DNA from: Alligator mississippiensis
Lineage: Eukaryota; Chordata; Crocodylia; Alligatoridae
NCBI RefSeq assembly: GCF_030867095.1
Contig: NC_081824.1
Coordinates: forward strand, 53,912,882 to 53,976,881
Reading direction: 5' to 3'
DNA length: 64,000 bases
Within the stretch, counting starts at the first letter, position 1, and every line of letters begins with the position of its first letter. This document shows positions 24,198-35,732 of the stretch, in pieces. The translations under genes and the position numbers were made by a program. The notes below the pieces were generated by a model. The model was not told the DNA's origin, searched no databases, and was given only the letters and a program-made list of their open reading frames with translations.

Positions 24198-25451
24198 TAT
24201 TTCAAAATCCAAGTATGTGATACTATTGCAAAGTCATGAAAGAATGTATAAAGGCATAATTCCTAGGTATACATATATATGTTCATTCCTAGGATTATCA
24301 TCAGACCTCAATACACAGGGATAAATTAATTTTAATATCATTAATAATAGCTAAAGAAATACTTTTAGAATCCATAAACTTTGCCTTTATGTCATGCAGT
24401 GAAAAAGTTATGCCAACTCAACAGTAAACCAAGCCTAAGTAATCAAAGGTTATAAAGCAATGATATTTATTAGCTTTGGACTGTCATGTTACTCTTTCTG
24501 TAATTTTTTTTTTAAATAGCGTGGCATTTTCCAACATACATTCAAAGCCTCTAACAATTCCAGAGGCACCATAAAAACATCTATTTTATAGTACACTGCT
24601 GCCCCCTTGCTGAAGATTGTAAAAAGTCTGCATGAGTTCTAGTGTACATAGTAACATAATTTTGAGATGCTGTTTATAAATCAAATTTAATTATACTAAC
24701 TCGTAAATGAAAGAATGTAGCTAGAAGTATGGCATTACAACATCCAAAGGTTGAAGAGCACTGCAAGTTTTGTTTTGTCTTGTCTTGTCTCATTTCTTTT
24801 CTTTTCTTTTTGCCATTCTATCACAAAATAGACTAAAAGGAGATGTAAAAAGTGGGTATGAGGAACCTTTATTGTTCATTACACAACAGCAAAATCACTT
24901 GTGCAGTCATAACACACTCATTCAACACACTTCCATTGTGTCCTTGTAGTCTTTACTAGATGTCTCTATCCATCACTGTGTTATTTTGATAGTTTCACTA
25001 GCATTTTTTTCCTTTAGTATATCATATTTTTACCCTTCATACACTCCCTTAATACTGATTTCCCAGTTAAAAACCATAGTTTTTTGAGTATTTTCTCATC
25101 TTGAGATTATATTCAAGGCATTCAATAACAATATCTTACAGAATTATAATAAAAAAAACATGTTATAGTACAATTCTGTACCACCCCTTGATATCCTGTT
25201 CACTTCAGAAGGATTTTACAAGTTGCACAGCTGCACATAAAATTGTCCATTACATTTTGGTTTTGTGTAAAATGTCTTATATTTAAAATAGAAAACTTGC
25301 CTGGAGCATGTGGAGAGAAATGCAGACCTCTGATTGTTTTCCCTGGCTGAAAGCCAGGGTTCTCTTCAAAGGATGATGAAGGAATATTACCTGGGGAATT
25401 GTAAAATCTAAGAACTTAAAGCTGGAGTTTTACATCTTCCCAAGCAATTAA

Positions 25452-25510
25452 AAATTACCTCAGTACCTTATTACCTTTACTGTAGGTTGTCGGTTCAAAT
25501 CAAGGCCAGA
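25452..25510 (+). repeat. Possible tRNA-derived SINE relic
   Basis: GGTTCAAATCA (25492-25502) is a good polymerase III B box. A TTACCTCAGTACC stretch about 30 bases upstream could be a worn A box. No tail or second copy was found. Confidence 0.35.
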
Positions 25511-26653
25511 CTGGCAGAACATAAAATTTGTTACCATCTTCTATTTAAAGATCTATGTGAAATGAACAAGGAGGCGCATTCTGCTGCCTATTGTCTAAAT
25601 CACAACAGAAGCTGTCATTGCCAGATACAGAAGAGAGGTCACAGACTCCAATGAGTGACAAATCTGAATTAATCTATAACTTCTAGGACTAGTTTCTAGT
25701 TGAGGATGAACAATGTTGGTAGGGCAAGGTACAGGTGACAGCACTGATGTTGGAATTATTAGACATATTCTTTGTCAAAAGAGAAATATGAAGTCTGGCA
25801 CATTTCAAGAACACTCATAGTACAAAGATTTAGGGCTTCCCTATGTAAGCAAAAGCTAAGGGAATGGGACAATGTTTGAATGGAAAAAAACTCACAAAGG
25901 ATACATGCTGGGGTGGGAGGTAATAGTGGCCTGAGAATCTTGTACCCCATCTATCCTTACCAGTGTGACAGCTGCTATGGAGCTGCCATAAACTATAGCA
26001 TCAGTTAGGAGAGAGACCTCTTTCTAGTGGGCAAAGCTAGAATCCCAAATATGAACATGATCAAACATGATGGAAGTTTAAATGTGAATCTAAACTATGT
26101 ATCTTGGGCTTATTCCTAATTCCAGTATTAGAAGGGGTTCATCAAATTGCTCTTTAAAAGGTATAAATGCAAATGTAGATGCATTTACACCTATGATGTA
26201 AAATGTAACATAACACACACCTTTCTACTGTAGGTAAATCATGAAGCATATGGGTTTCAAAAGATGTGCATATAGTATAATATTGTCTATGTATTTTTCA
26301 CTAGTTGCTCAACATTTTAATTTGGTGCTACATAGGACTACAAGAATACTTGACTTTTTGGTTTGGCCATTAATTTTTTCCAGATTATTTGATAAATTGG
26401 CATCAACGATTGAAAAAATTTCACCTCAGAATCCCATGTAGCTGACTGGGTAGCCTTTTCTGTCCCCTGAGGTGGGAGACATGGATATAAATGCCACTTA
26501 GAATTAGGCAGATACTGAATTTGTAGGCTGATCTCCAACAGATTTACACAAGTGTCCTACTTACTTGGCTATGGGATCCAAGGAGAATTCTTTTTTCTTT
26601 TTGTAAATGGTGTCTATAGCCTGGCATGAGCTGGGTAGTGGGGGTTGGCAGGG

Positions 26654-27136
26654 TTCAACCTCTAGCCCATGGGCCAAATGCAGCCTGTGGAATCATGGTA
26701 TCTGGCCTTTGGGGTGCCCCATGGTTCAGAAAGTTTGGCAGTGGGGGAGCAGTGGCTATTAATAGGGCCACATTCCCCACTGCCACATTCCCAAACTCCA
26801 CACCCTGCCTGGTGGGTTGGAGCCAGGCCATGCCTCCTCCCCACCCTGCAGCAGCTGCATCAGGGCCAGGCCATGCTCCCTTCCTCTATGCAGTTTTGAG
26901 TTGGGGCCAAGCCAAATCTCCTTCCCCCATGGAGCCCAGTTGGGCCTGGGATGCCCCTATCCTTCTTTGTGCAACTGTATGGAGGTCCTACGTGAGCCTG
27001 CTGTGAAACTATTGTACCTGTCCCAGGTACCAGATTAGGACAACCAACTGGATCCAACCTCTCCCAGGTACCAGATTAGGACCACCAACTGGATCCAACC
27101 TACAGACAGACTGGGCATTGCTCATCCCACCTGCCA
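26654..27136. mobile_element. Probable decayed hAT-type non-autonomous element
   Basis: The left side reads CAGGGTTCAACCTCTAGCCC then ATGGGCCAAATGCAGCC, and the right side ends ATTGCTCATCCCACCTG. This resembles the CAGGGGTGGGCAA...TTGCTCACCCCTG class seen at 13225-14122. The interior is GC-rich with random ORFs. I could not find an 8-bp target duplication, so the edges are approximate. Confidence 0.45.
27022..27102. repeat. Two-copy 41-bp tandem duplication
   Basis: The unit beginning CCCAGGTACCAGATTAGGAC is present twice head to tail with only about two differences. The duplication is therefore recent compared with the surrounding hAT-like element in which it lies. Confidence 0.85.
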
Positions 27137-28174
27137 AGCAAAAAGACTGAAGCTGGCTTGGAAAATGTAAATGGTTTGTTTGACATTTGACATTTTTACT
27201 TAATGTTTCCTTCAGCCAGTTATTCATGGAAGTCTAATCAAATTCACAGATAACTGTATGTAAACCAAACTTAGATTTTCAGCTGAATAAACTCTTTTTA
27301 GGAAAAGAAAAGATTTACTCAGCCTCACACTGAAATCAATGTCTTTTGGATCTGACATCGGGTGGGAAATTGGACTTTGTAAGAACTATGGAAGTTAATC
27401 CACTCATAAAAACTAACACAGTGTACTCCACAGATATTCATACTGGACAAGTACATAATTGTCTGTAACTGCATAACACAATGCCAGAGCCACACCCAAT
27501 TTGTTCTCTATTGCTTACATTTTAACAAACTCCAATAATCTGCCTACCAGTAATATGCATAGATTGCTTAACTTCACAGTAGCTTTCAGCCTCACTCTCT
27601 AGATTGTAACCTAATGGTACTCCAGCAATCTACTACCTCAGATTTTCTACACATTTACCTTTTGACTACTGTACTCAGTTTTAATTGCTCCAGAAATGGG
27701 GAAAAGCAGCTGCCCAATCACCGTTAGAAGCCTAAAAAATTATAGGTGTTAATGAATTCCACACATGTTACATTTCAAGGCTTCTAACTGTAGTCACAAC
27801 AATGACTATTAGATGCCTTGAAAATGATGTATCCAGTCAGGTTTGTGGCTGTTAATTCACAGCACTGACAGAACTGTGCGCTTGCTGAGCATCAACTGTT
27901 TGCAATAATTTCAGGTAAGTGTCTGTATGGGCGAAATGTATTTCAGCCCTGAGGCTATGCATTTAAATGCAGTGTGCAGCGTTATTAGTGCCCCCTTATA
28001 TTCACATAAAAAAGACTGCCACAAAATGGAGAGGCGAACAGCTGAATCAGCTTCAAAGTGGCTTAAATGCTAAGACTAATATGAAATGTCTCCCAGTAAA
28101 GTAAGTGAGAGCTTTAACATTCATTACAAAAGAAGCAAGACAAGAGTTGTAACATGCATGTTAAGTCAGTACCT

Positions 28175-28380
28175 CCATAGGCTGCAGAACAGGGTGGGCC
28201 ACCCGGGCCATGGCCCAACCAACTTTTAGCATGTTAATTTAGCTAGCTACACAGTTAAAAAAGATAGCTATATAGTCTTAACCAGAATGACGATTGCACA
28301 TGTGTGGGTTATATAAATTAACGTGCTAAAAGTTGGTCGGGCCATGGCCCGGGTGGCCCACCCCCTTCTGTGGCCTATGG
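28175..28380. mobile_element. 206-bp MITE with long terminal inverted repeats
   Basis: Arms of about 65 bp face each other: the left begins CCATAGGCTGCAGAAC and the right, read in reverse complement, begins CCATAGGCCACAGAAG. Both continue through GGGTGGGCCACCCGGGCC to TTAATTTA with only a few mismatches. A perfect 5-bp duplication tacct flanks it (28170-28174 and 28381-28385). Each arm contains the palindrome GGGCCATGGCCC. A transcript would fold into a near-perfect hairpin. No protein is encoded and the superfamily is not clear from the ends. Confidence 0.8.
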
Positions 28381-28639
28381 TACCTTCATAACAAGGGCAT
28401 GAAATACTCTTATGCCAAGGCAACAAAAAATGGTATAACATTGTATAGTTAAGGACATTATAGAAAGTTTGTGTTTCACTTGAAGCATCTAATATTAGCC
28501 ACTGTCAAGGAAAAGGATCTGAGCTGTATACATACCTGCTCCTGAAGTTAGCAGCAGAACCCCCACTGATTCTATTGGTGCAGAAGCAGCCTTACATAAT
28601 CTAACCAGTTAAGTTCTGTGTTCCTTCTTGATTTTAGAA

Positions 28640-29070
28640 GCACATGTCTAAGTGCATGTCTACACCACTTCTGACCATCCCGGGGAGTTCCACTGTGCTC
28701 TGCCTACCTATACACACTCACTGCCAGATCATGAGAAAAATGTACTGTAGCTACCCTTAGAACCATTCTGTGCCTGCACTAGAAACATGTCCCAAATTCA
28801 GTGTGACCCTAGCCGAATCTACGCAAGATGCTACTGAGCAGTCATTACAGTGCATTTATTTAGTACTTGTTTATACAAGTACTAAATAAATGTGCAGTAA
28901 CCCAAAGTTACTGTGTAGTAGCACCAGCAAATGCCTTTCTTTGTGATGCTACTGTGCAGTAGCCTAATACTACTGCGCAGTAGTATCACATCACAGTTTT
29001 TGCCATACAATGCTATTGTGCAGTAATATCAGGCTACTGCACAGGCAGCATCTCATGTAGGTGTGGCCAG
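28640..29070. mobile_element. Palindrome-rich MITE-like element
   Basis: The segment begins near GTGCATGTCTACACC and ends near CATGTAGGTGTGG, an inverted repeat. In the middle lies a near-perfect palindrome with arms of about 19 bp (28852-28870 and 28875-28893, four-base loop). CTACTGTGCAGTAG-type words repeat in both orientations between 28900 and 29045. It shares these words with the elements at 4025, 52771, 59402 and 61588. Confidence 0.6.
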
Positions 29071-30699
29071 TAAGCACCTGCCAAAGAGCAGCACATATCA
29101 AAGAGCAGTACTAAGCACATGCTAAAAAGCAGCATGGACATGCAACACACTTCTTTGCAGTACTCCCTAGCATGGTTGGAGGGGTATAAACATGAACATT
29201 TGTGGTAATGCATTCTTCCACTCAGAAACATATTTAAAGGGTCCTTTTTACAGTAAATTTTCAAATCTAATTCATTAAAGCAATTTAGGTTTAAGTGAAA
29301 GAAGTTGCCATCTACATCATTCTTTCCTATGTCGTCTTAGGTTCAATGGGAATTTTTTAGGGTTTGATGGAAACTGTGAATCTCATCTAAATTTAAGTTT
29401 TGGTATTATATAAAGGAACAGAAGACTAAACATTTTTTCCACATGTACTCTTGATGCTGATAAAAAGCCATGCATACCCTTAGCTGCCATAACAGATTAC
29501 ACACGTGTTAAATTTAAACCTATGGTGAAACACATCTTAGCCATATTCTTTGCCAGCTGCAATCATTTTGGAACATCTAAGACTTTTGCGGTGTTCATTG
29601 TGATTTATGAACCACAGGGAAACATTGATGCATGCTAATATCTGACATGACCAAACTTGGCAAACGCTAATTACAGGGCACAGCATGACATCATTCCAGA
29701 GTACAGCTCTGACAGTAATACCACATATTTAACAGAGATGTAAATCAAATATGTACACAGAATGGGAGGAGTTAAGGAATGCTTTGTCAATGTTGTGTGT
29801 TCCTTATGCAGAACTCTACAACATCTGAGAGGAACTTCACTGCAAATTAACTGTGATCTGGTCCAACTTCTGATAGCTTATCCATACCGAAAAAGGTTAA
29901 AATGAGCTAAGTATAGGCCTTATCTTTTGGGCATCACTATTTATAGGCATATTGAAAGCTTTTCCAGATGAAAGCAGAAATGATTAAGTGTAAACACAAG
30001 ATGGGGTTAAACTTCAGACTTAGATTAAATGTCAGGGCAAAATTCCTAAGTGTAAAACCACTTGCAGACATTCCCAGCAACCAATCTACAATTACACAGC
30101 TTCCTTTAAGTCATGTGATGGTAGATCATGTCCCTTCTTGTGTATATGTTTGCCAGTGCATGAAGCCACACCAGGAATGTGATCTTAGTAAGTTGGGGTA
30201 GGGGAAAGGGTAGGCAGGATCTGTGGGTAGCCAACAGGTCCTCCAAGAAGTTTGGCGGTTCTTTGGGTGGGGAAGGGTTGGTGGGATCAGGGGGGCTGGC
30301 GGATCCATGTTGGGGGGTATGGATCTAAGTGTGTGGTTGTCCATCTTGAGGTGGAGGAATTGGAAGGCTAAGAATGACCCAGTCAAGGTTCGGAAGGGCA
30401 GGAAAAGTGCATCCCCAGGGCTGGGGCAAGCATCTGGGCTCCCAATTGTGGAGCTACACTCCAAACATATGTATGTTCAGTTAGTCCAGCCATGGGTTAA
30501 TCAGATCCACATAATACATCTCCTTAGATGAACTAAGTTAGATTGGGCCAGCCATTTTTTGCCCAATCTTAACTCCCTGAATATATGTACAGTTCCACAT
30601 TTAGATGGATCAAATCCTAGTTAAGTTGATGTAAGTGTAACTTCTGCACATACCCTAAAAGCAGTAAGACAATAGATACTTGCCTAGGGAAACTGAAAT
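29071..30699. other. Intergenic DNA, no gene recognised
   Basis: Mostly AT-rich. A G-rich patch at 30190-30440 and the AT-rich 30500-30650 segment might be parts of an unidentified repeat, but I see no clear ends. Confidence 0.5.
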
Positions 30700-30842
30700 A
30701 TCTTTCATTGAATGATCTCAAGAAGGAGATCAATAGATATTTGTTTGGGGTGGTTCAGGAGCAGAACATACTATGTTAGTTCAGAGGAGTGAACCAAATG
30801 ACCCTTGCGGCCCATTTTCAACCCTATGATTCTATGATTCTG
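30700..30842 (+). mobile_element. CR1 LINE 3' tail, plus strand
   Basis: A stretch like the final ORF2 and 3' untranslated part of CR1 (GAACCAAATGACCCTTGCGG, then CCCATTTTCAACCC) ends in CTATGATTCTATGATTCTG. It is a severely 5'-truncated copy of about 140 bp. Confidence 0.75.
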
Positions 30843-31370
30843 TTTATCGTAAGGAATTAATTTCAGATAACAGCATGAAGCAGGTACAACTAGTACTATT
30901 GCCTTTGTGAAAATTTGCTGATGACCTGTTCATAAGAAGTTAACTCCATTTGGGGAAAAGGTATCTTCTATGTTCTTAAACAGTTTAAGATTAGCAAAGG
31001 TTGTGCATTATTTCTCATATATAAACACATCTCATTACATTCCTGAAGTATTCAGTATTTCATATCTGTCTTACCCTTTGGCTTCAGCCTGTATTTCTGA
31101 ACCTTGTGTTTCCAAACAAGGGAAAAAAAGCATAATAAACTAAACACATTGAATCATGTTGAATCATTTCATATGTAGGGCCTCTCTTCTCCGCCCCTCT
31201 CCCCCATAATAGCTTATACTATTGTGGTCCTCTTAGAAAATCCTTAGTGTACGACATTAGATAAGATATGGTATAACAGCTACTTTGGGCTTGTAAATAA
31301 TATTTTTCATTAACTGACTTCCACTACAAGTTGGGAATTCAGTGGTAAAAGTAATAAGCTTCAACTTATT

Positions 31371-31386
31371 GTGTGTGTGTGTGTGT
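31371..31386. repeat. (GT)n microsatellite
   Basis: Eight GT units in a row. Confidence 0.95.
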
Positions 31387-31544
31387 TTAATATTGTGGCA
31401 GGGAAGTTATATAAAGTTATATTCATTATAGCCTGTCTCTTGGAAATTTTAAATGTGGCCAACAAGCACAATTTATTGTAAATAAATGTAACCGTGAAAT
31501 CCAATACAATGACCAACTGCATAACAACCATAAAAACAAAATTA

Positions 31545-32710
31545 CTGTATTCACTCAAATACAAGATGAGTTTTTTCAGCAACTGGCATGAGGGGAAAAA
31601 AGCCCCTCATCTTATATTCTTATACTACAAAATCTCACTAAATACATTGTTTATTATTGCCAAAAGCAGTATGCGCTCAGTAATGGAAACCAGCTTTGAA
31701 GCTGATTAAATACTGAGCCAACACTGAGCATGACTATAAAACACATGGGCCACATTGGGCAAACATACTTGTGGGAACTGATCACAAGAATAGGTTAGTG
31801 TAGCCCATCTAAATAAGACATATGGTAGTGCCCATTAAGTGCACTCCCCCTCACCACTGATTCTGGTGACATTGTATACGATTCACCCAAAATCCCTCTG
31901 TCATCCCCTTCTCTCAGCTGGGGCATATGATTAGTGTGGCCCTACCCTACCTGAGGTGAAGCTGAACCTGGCTGCCCTGTGTCTCATCTGCATATAAATT
32001 TCTGGAGCATCCCAGGGCTTGTGACTAAAACACCTGGTTCCAGCCATGAGTAGGGGCTAATTAGTATGTGCATCATTTTGTGGGAGGAGTATCTGGAGCA
32101 CACGCATCTAGAATGGTAGTGAGCTGTGGGGTCACTACAGCTGTAGACTAGTGAACTATGTCATGTACTGTAATGCTGTTGACTGGTGAACTATGTAAGT
32201 CACAAGCCTTTGTCTTTGGACTAATATCATGCATAATTTGTACTACATAAAAGTAGGTGTCCAAGTGCCGCTCAACTGTGTTTATGGAGTATCTGTGCTA
32301 AAACTTCTAGCAGTTTAAAAAAAAGGTAATATACATCAATTCTGGATAAACTAAGTGCACGGATACTATATGACAATTACTGTATCCATGTTTAATTTAA
32401 AGATTATTGTTTTCAAATTTGCTCCTCATGTCCATGTGCTCAGGGAAAGCAGAGTCTGACAGTAAGGAGGGTGGAAGGTCCTGCCAGGGGAAAGTTTGGG
32501 GCAGAAGCAGAGAGCAAAGGGGCTACCTGGCCCTCCAGATTTGTTTTCCCTGCTATAGGAGTGAGGGGGAGAAAAATTCAAGGCAAACCTCCGAAAATTA
32601 GTTTCTATACCTGGAAAATTATAAAAAAATTATAAATTTCCATATATAGAATCTAATTACTGGGAGGGTTGTTTTATAAACAGGGCCATCTTCTATTCGA
32701 GGAGATATGG
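31545..32710. mobile_element. MITE-like element with TA target duplication, long copy
   Basis: The left end CTGTATTCACTCAAATACAAG and the right end TCGAGGAGATATGG are worn inverted repeats. TA flanks both (31543-31544 and 32711-32712). The last 130 bases (TTACTGGGAGGGTTGT, then the right end) closely resemble the right end of 34488-35053, so the two are copies of one family, this one with about 600 bp more interior. A near-repeat of a GTGAACTATGT word occurs around 32150-32200. No transposase is seen. Confidence 0.6.
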
Positions 32711-33288
32711 TAGTGAAAAACGTAGTAAGTTAATGTGATATAATTGCATGGCATTCTACTAGTGCTGAACAACCAGAGCTCACTACAAGAAACCAAAATC
32801 ATTCCTCCAGGAGTATCTTTCATGTATGGCAGTATGAAAACTCTGTCACATTGTACATATATTATGTAATTAGGGACTTAGCAAATTTGCAATTTTACAG
32901 TTTTCAAGGAAACCGCAACTTGATCAATCTCTGAAAAAGTGCAGGGACCACAAAAAGGCATAAAATCAGTGAGTGAGTGGGGGGGGGGGAGAAAAAAAAA
33001 GGGAGTAGTGAAACAGAAAACAGTGGGAAGCCCTGGAGCCCTGAAGCACAAGGAGAGGGAAAGATGGAGAAGAGGGGAAGAGGGAACAAATTGGAGACTA
33101 AGCCCCTGATGTAGGCTCAGTCCAGGAACCAGTTGGCCAGCCCATAAACAAAGAAGCCCAACCTCCATGTTCTTTTTTTCTTTTCTTTGACTTTTTTTTT
33201 CCATTGCATTGCATTGCAAGTGCTTAGCCCGGTATTGCCTGCCTACCTGCCTGCTGGGGCAAGGAGCTGCCTCCCCTCCTACTGTGTG

Positions 33289-33724
33289 GTCAAGCCCATG
33301 GAAGCCATTAACTCCATCCTAAACTGCTTGTTCAAACAGCAACCTATGGTTTCCATGGGCATTATCCTGTGATCAAGCTCATGGAAGCCATTAATTGACG
33401 CGTTATTAAGCAGTCTAGGATGCAGTTGATGGCTTCCATGGGCTTGATTAAGCCTGCAGAAGCCAACTGCATCCTAGACTGTTTGCTAACACAGCAATTA
33501 ATGGCTTCCCTGTGCTTGATCAAAGGATTAAGCCCATGGAAGCCATTAACTGATGCTTTAGCAAGCAGTCTAGGATGGGGTTAATGGTTTCCACAGGCTT
33601 GATCAAGCCCACAGATACCACTAACTGCATCTTAGGCTGCTTAATAAATGCAACAATTAATGGCTTCCATGGGTTTAATCCTCTGACAAGGCCTGGGGAA
33701 GCCATTAATTGACACATTAATAAG
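33289..33724. repeat. Array of alternating palindromic units, about 78 bp each
   Basis: Five full and one partial unit follow each other, with starts near 33291, 33374, 33449, 33529, 33604 and 33688. Each full unit opens with an arm like AAGCCCATGGAAGCCATTAA and closes with its reverse complement TTAATGGCTTCCATGGGCTT, so each unit is itself a stem-loop. The central segment (GCAGTCTAGGATG) alternates in orientation from unit to unit, giving a true direct period of 155-159 bp. Short ORFs across it follow from the repeat and are not genes. I do not recognise the family. Confidence 0.8.
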
Positions 33725-34334
33725 CCCCGATTTAGGACCATCTCTCAATCTCTGGTGAGGGGCAGGACTTCCAGGGCCCCTCGGCCAATCAGAGGTGTGG
33801 GAGGGTCCACCATGCTTCTCCATGAAAATGGTGCCTGACACTGTGCTGGACCACAAAATCAAGAGGGAGCTGCCCCAAATTTGGGAGGTACATAGTAGCG
33901 ATTTGAGGAATCTATGTGAAATATATGAATTCTGGTGATGTTATGACATTGTTGCTATGAAATTGCTTTACAGACATGGAATCTGTCATTTACTGATAGA
34001 CTGTATCACATCTCTGCCAAACCAGGAGCAGTGGAGAATTGTTAACCTTAATAAGCATGCTCTCACTGAACAAAGGTTGTTAAGGAGCTTGCCTGAGTGG
34101 AGAAACAAGTTTGACAAAAGTTTTCTGCAGAACGTTGCTGAATTGGAGAGTGGAGAACAAAGAAATCAGGTATTAGTATTAGTGGGGGTATATAGCTCTC
34201 AGACCCCACAGGACATAGTAGGATAAGAAGCAAGAAAAAGAGGAGTAGTTTACATAGTTTAGTATGAGAAATAGGAATTCTGCTTACTGATAAGCTAATA
34301 CCAAAACAATCTGACTTGTAGCAGGGGGAAAGGA

Positions 34335-34368
34335 AGAGAGAGAGAGAGAGAAAGAGAGAGAAAGAGAA
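34335..34368. repeat. (GA)n simple repeat
   Basis: An interrupted GA/AAGA run on the plus strand. Confidence 0.9.
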
Positions 34369-34487
34369 GCTCCATACTGCCAAAATGTTCTGGAATAGTG
34401 AGGGAAAAGAGGCAAAGAAATACATGTACAGCTTATTTTTTACTTGATTTTTATATTTCTCAGATTTAAAAGATAATTTCTCATATG

Positions 34488-35053
34488 CCGTATTTACTCA
34501 AATTCAAGATAAAGTCTTTTTACACATCCAACATAAAGGGTGGGGGAGTGCAGGGGAGACTTTGCAACAACAGGAGAGCTGCTGCAGCTATAGCCCCAGC
34601 CCTGGCTCTAACCCAGGGCCAGGGCCAGGGCCAGGGCTCCAGCTGGACCTGCCACCTCTGGTGTTGCCTGGCCAGTCTCAGGGCCACTATGTGCTCCACA
34701 CCCCAGACTGGAGCTAGAAGCAGAGCCAGAGCTCTCACATAGAGTAAGTGGGTGGTGGAGGAAAGGGCTGGAGGTGAGGGGGGAAAGTGGCAGGATGGTA
34801 GTTGAGGGAGCCAGGAGACATGAGGCGGGCTACCTGCAACGCATACTGCTGCTTTCTCTGCTGCTTGGCCCCTGTTACTACTTTCCCTGCTGCAGCAGTT
34901 TTGGGGGGAGGGGTGTAAATTTAAGATGATCCTCCAATAATTAGATACTATACATGGATAATTATAACAAATTTATCATTTTCCATGTATAGCTTTTAAT
35001 TACTGGGAGGTTGTCTCTAAATTCAAAGTTATCTTGGATTCGGATAAATATGG
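34488..35053. mobile_element. MITE-like element, short copy of the 31545 family
   Basis: The left end CCGTATTTACTCAAATTCAAG and the right end in reverse complement CCATATTTATCCGAATCCAAG match over most of about 28 bases. TA follows the right end (35054-35055) and the left neighbour is TG, probably a changed TA. The interior is GC-rich and carries a GGCCAG-type hexamer run near 34615-34640. The right 130 bases match the right end of 31545-32710. No coding content. Confidence 0.7.
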
Positions 35054-35732
35054 TATAACCTAAGAATCCTATGCAAAGTCTATGTGCACAACATGCTATA
35101 CCTGTCTAATGCTCTGGAAGAGTTAACACATGAATGCAGAGCACTGAAGTAGAGTTCTGAGAATGGGTATGTATAAGGTACTGGGGAGTTGGCAAAGGTT
35201 AGTGTTTCTTCAAGGGCTGAGGCACCCCACCTTAGACAAAGGATACTTAAAAGTAGATGCATCCATTGGATGGGGACCCAAAACAACAGCCTGGCTACAT
35301 GTTGAATTATTATATAGCTCTCAGGAGTTGTAATATAGGTGAACAACAAAACTTTATACCAAATCATTGTAATCAATAAATCTGCCAGTAAAGAGATATT
35401 GATACTGCACAATAGGAACTGTCAAGTACAATGCTTCTGAAGGAAAGGAGGAGAGGATCACCCAAGAAATTCAAGGCATGTATATGTGTTACTGCTACCC
35501 TGGAGTTTTGGTCTTGGTGATGCCCTGTGAAAACCAATGCTCCATTTTGCTACCTGTATAGCAAGGTACAATCACCACCTACTAGATAAGAAAAGAGAAA
35601 AGAAAACAACTTGAATTATTTATAAATATTTACTAATTTCCATGTATTTTTCTATATATCTTTAGGTATTTGCATAGTGCTACTACAAGTTTAATCCTTT
35701 CCATCAGTTGAGAGAGGAAGTTTTGTTTCATT

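Larger units (their letters stand above)
21930..26640. other. Intergenic DNA, no gene recognised
   Basis: The part at 22300-23300 is somewhat richer in GC and has several overlapping ORFs of 70-130 codons without protein-family character. The remainder is AT-rich. The MITE at 23904-24197 and the tRNA-like piece at 25452-25510 are listed separately. Confidence 0.55.

Noticed and set aside
26626-27057. ORFs of 60-126 codons near a GC-rich segment
   Set aside because: The segment looks like a non-autonomous hAT-type element and none of the ORFs resembles a transposase.
33520-33862. 73-codon ORFs on the minus strand in the palindrome array
   Set aside because: They follow the repeat unit, so the apparent protein repeats come from the DNA repeat.
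34485-34742. 85-codon ORF with a GQGQGQG stretch
   Set aside because: It is produced by a hexamer run inside a MITE.
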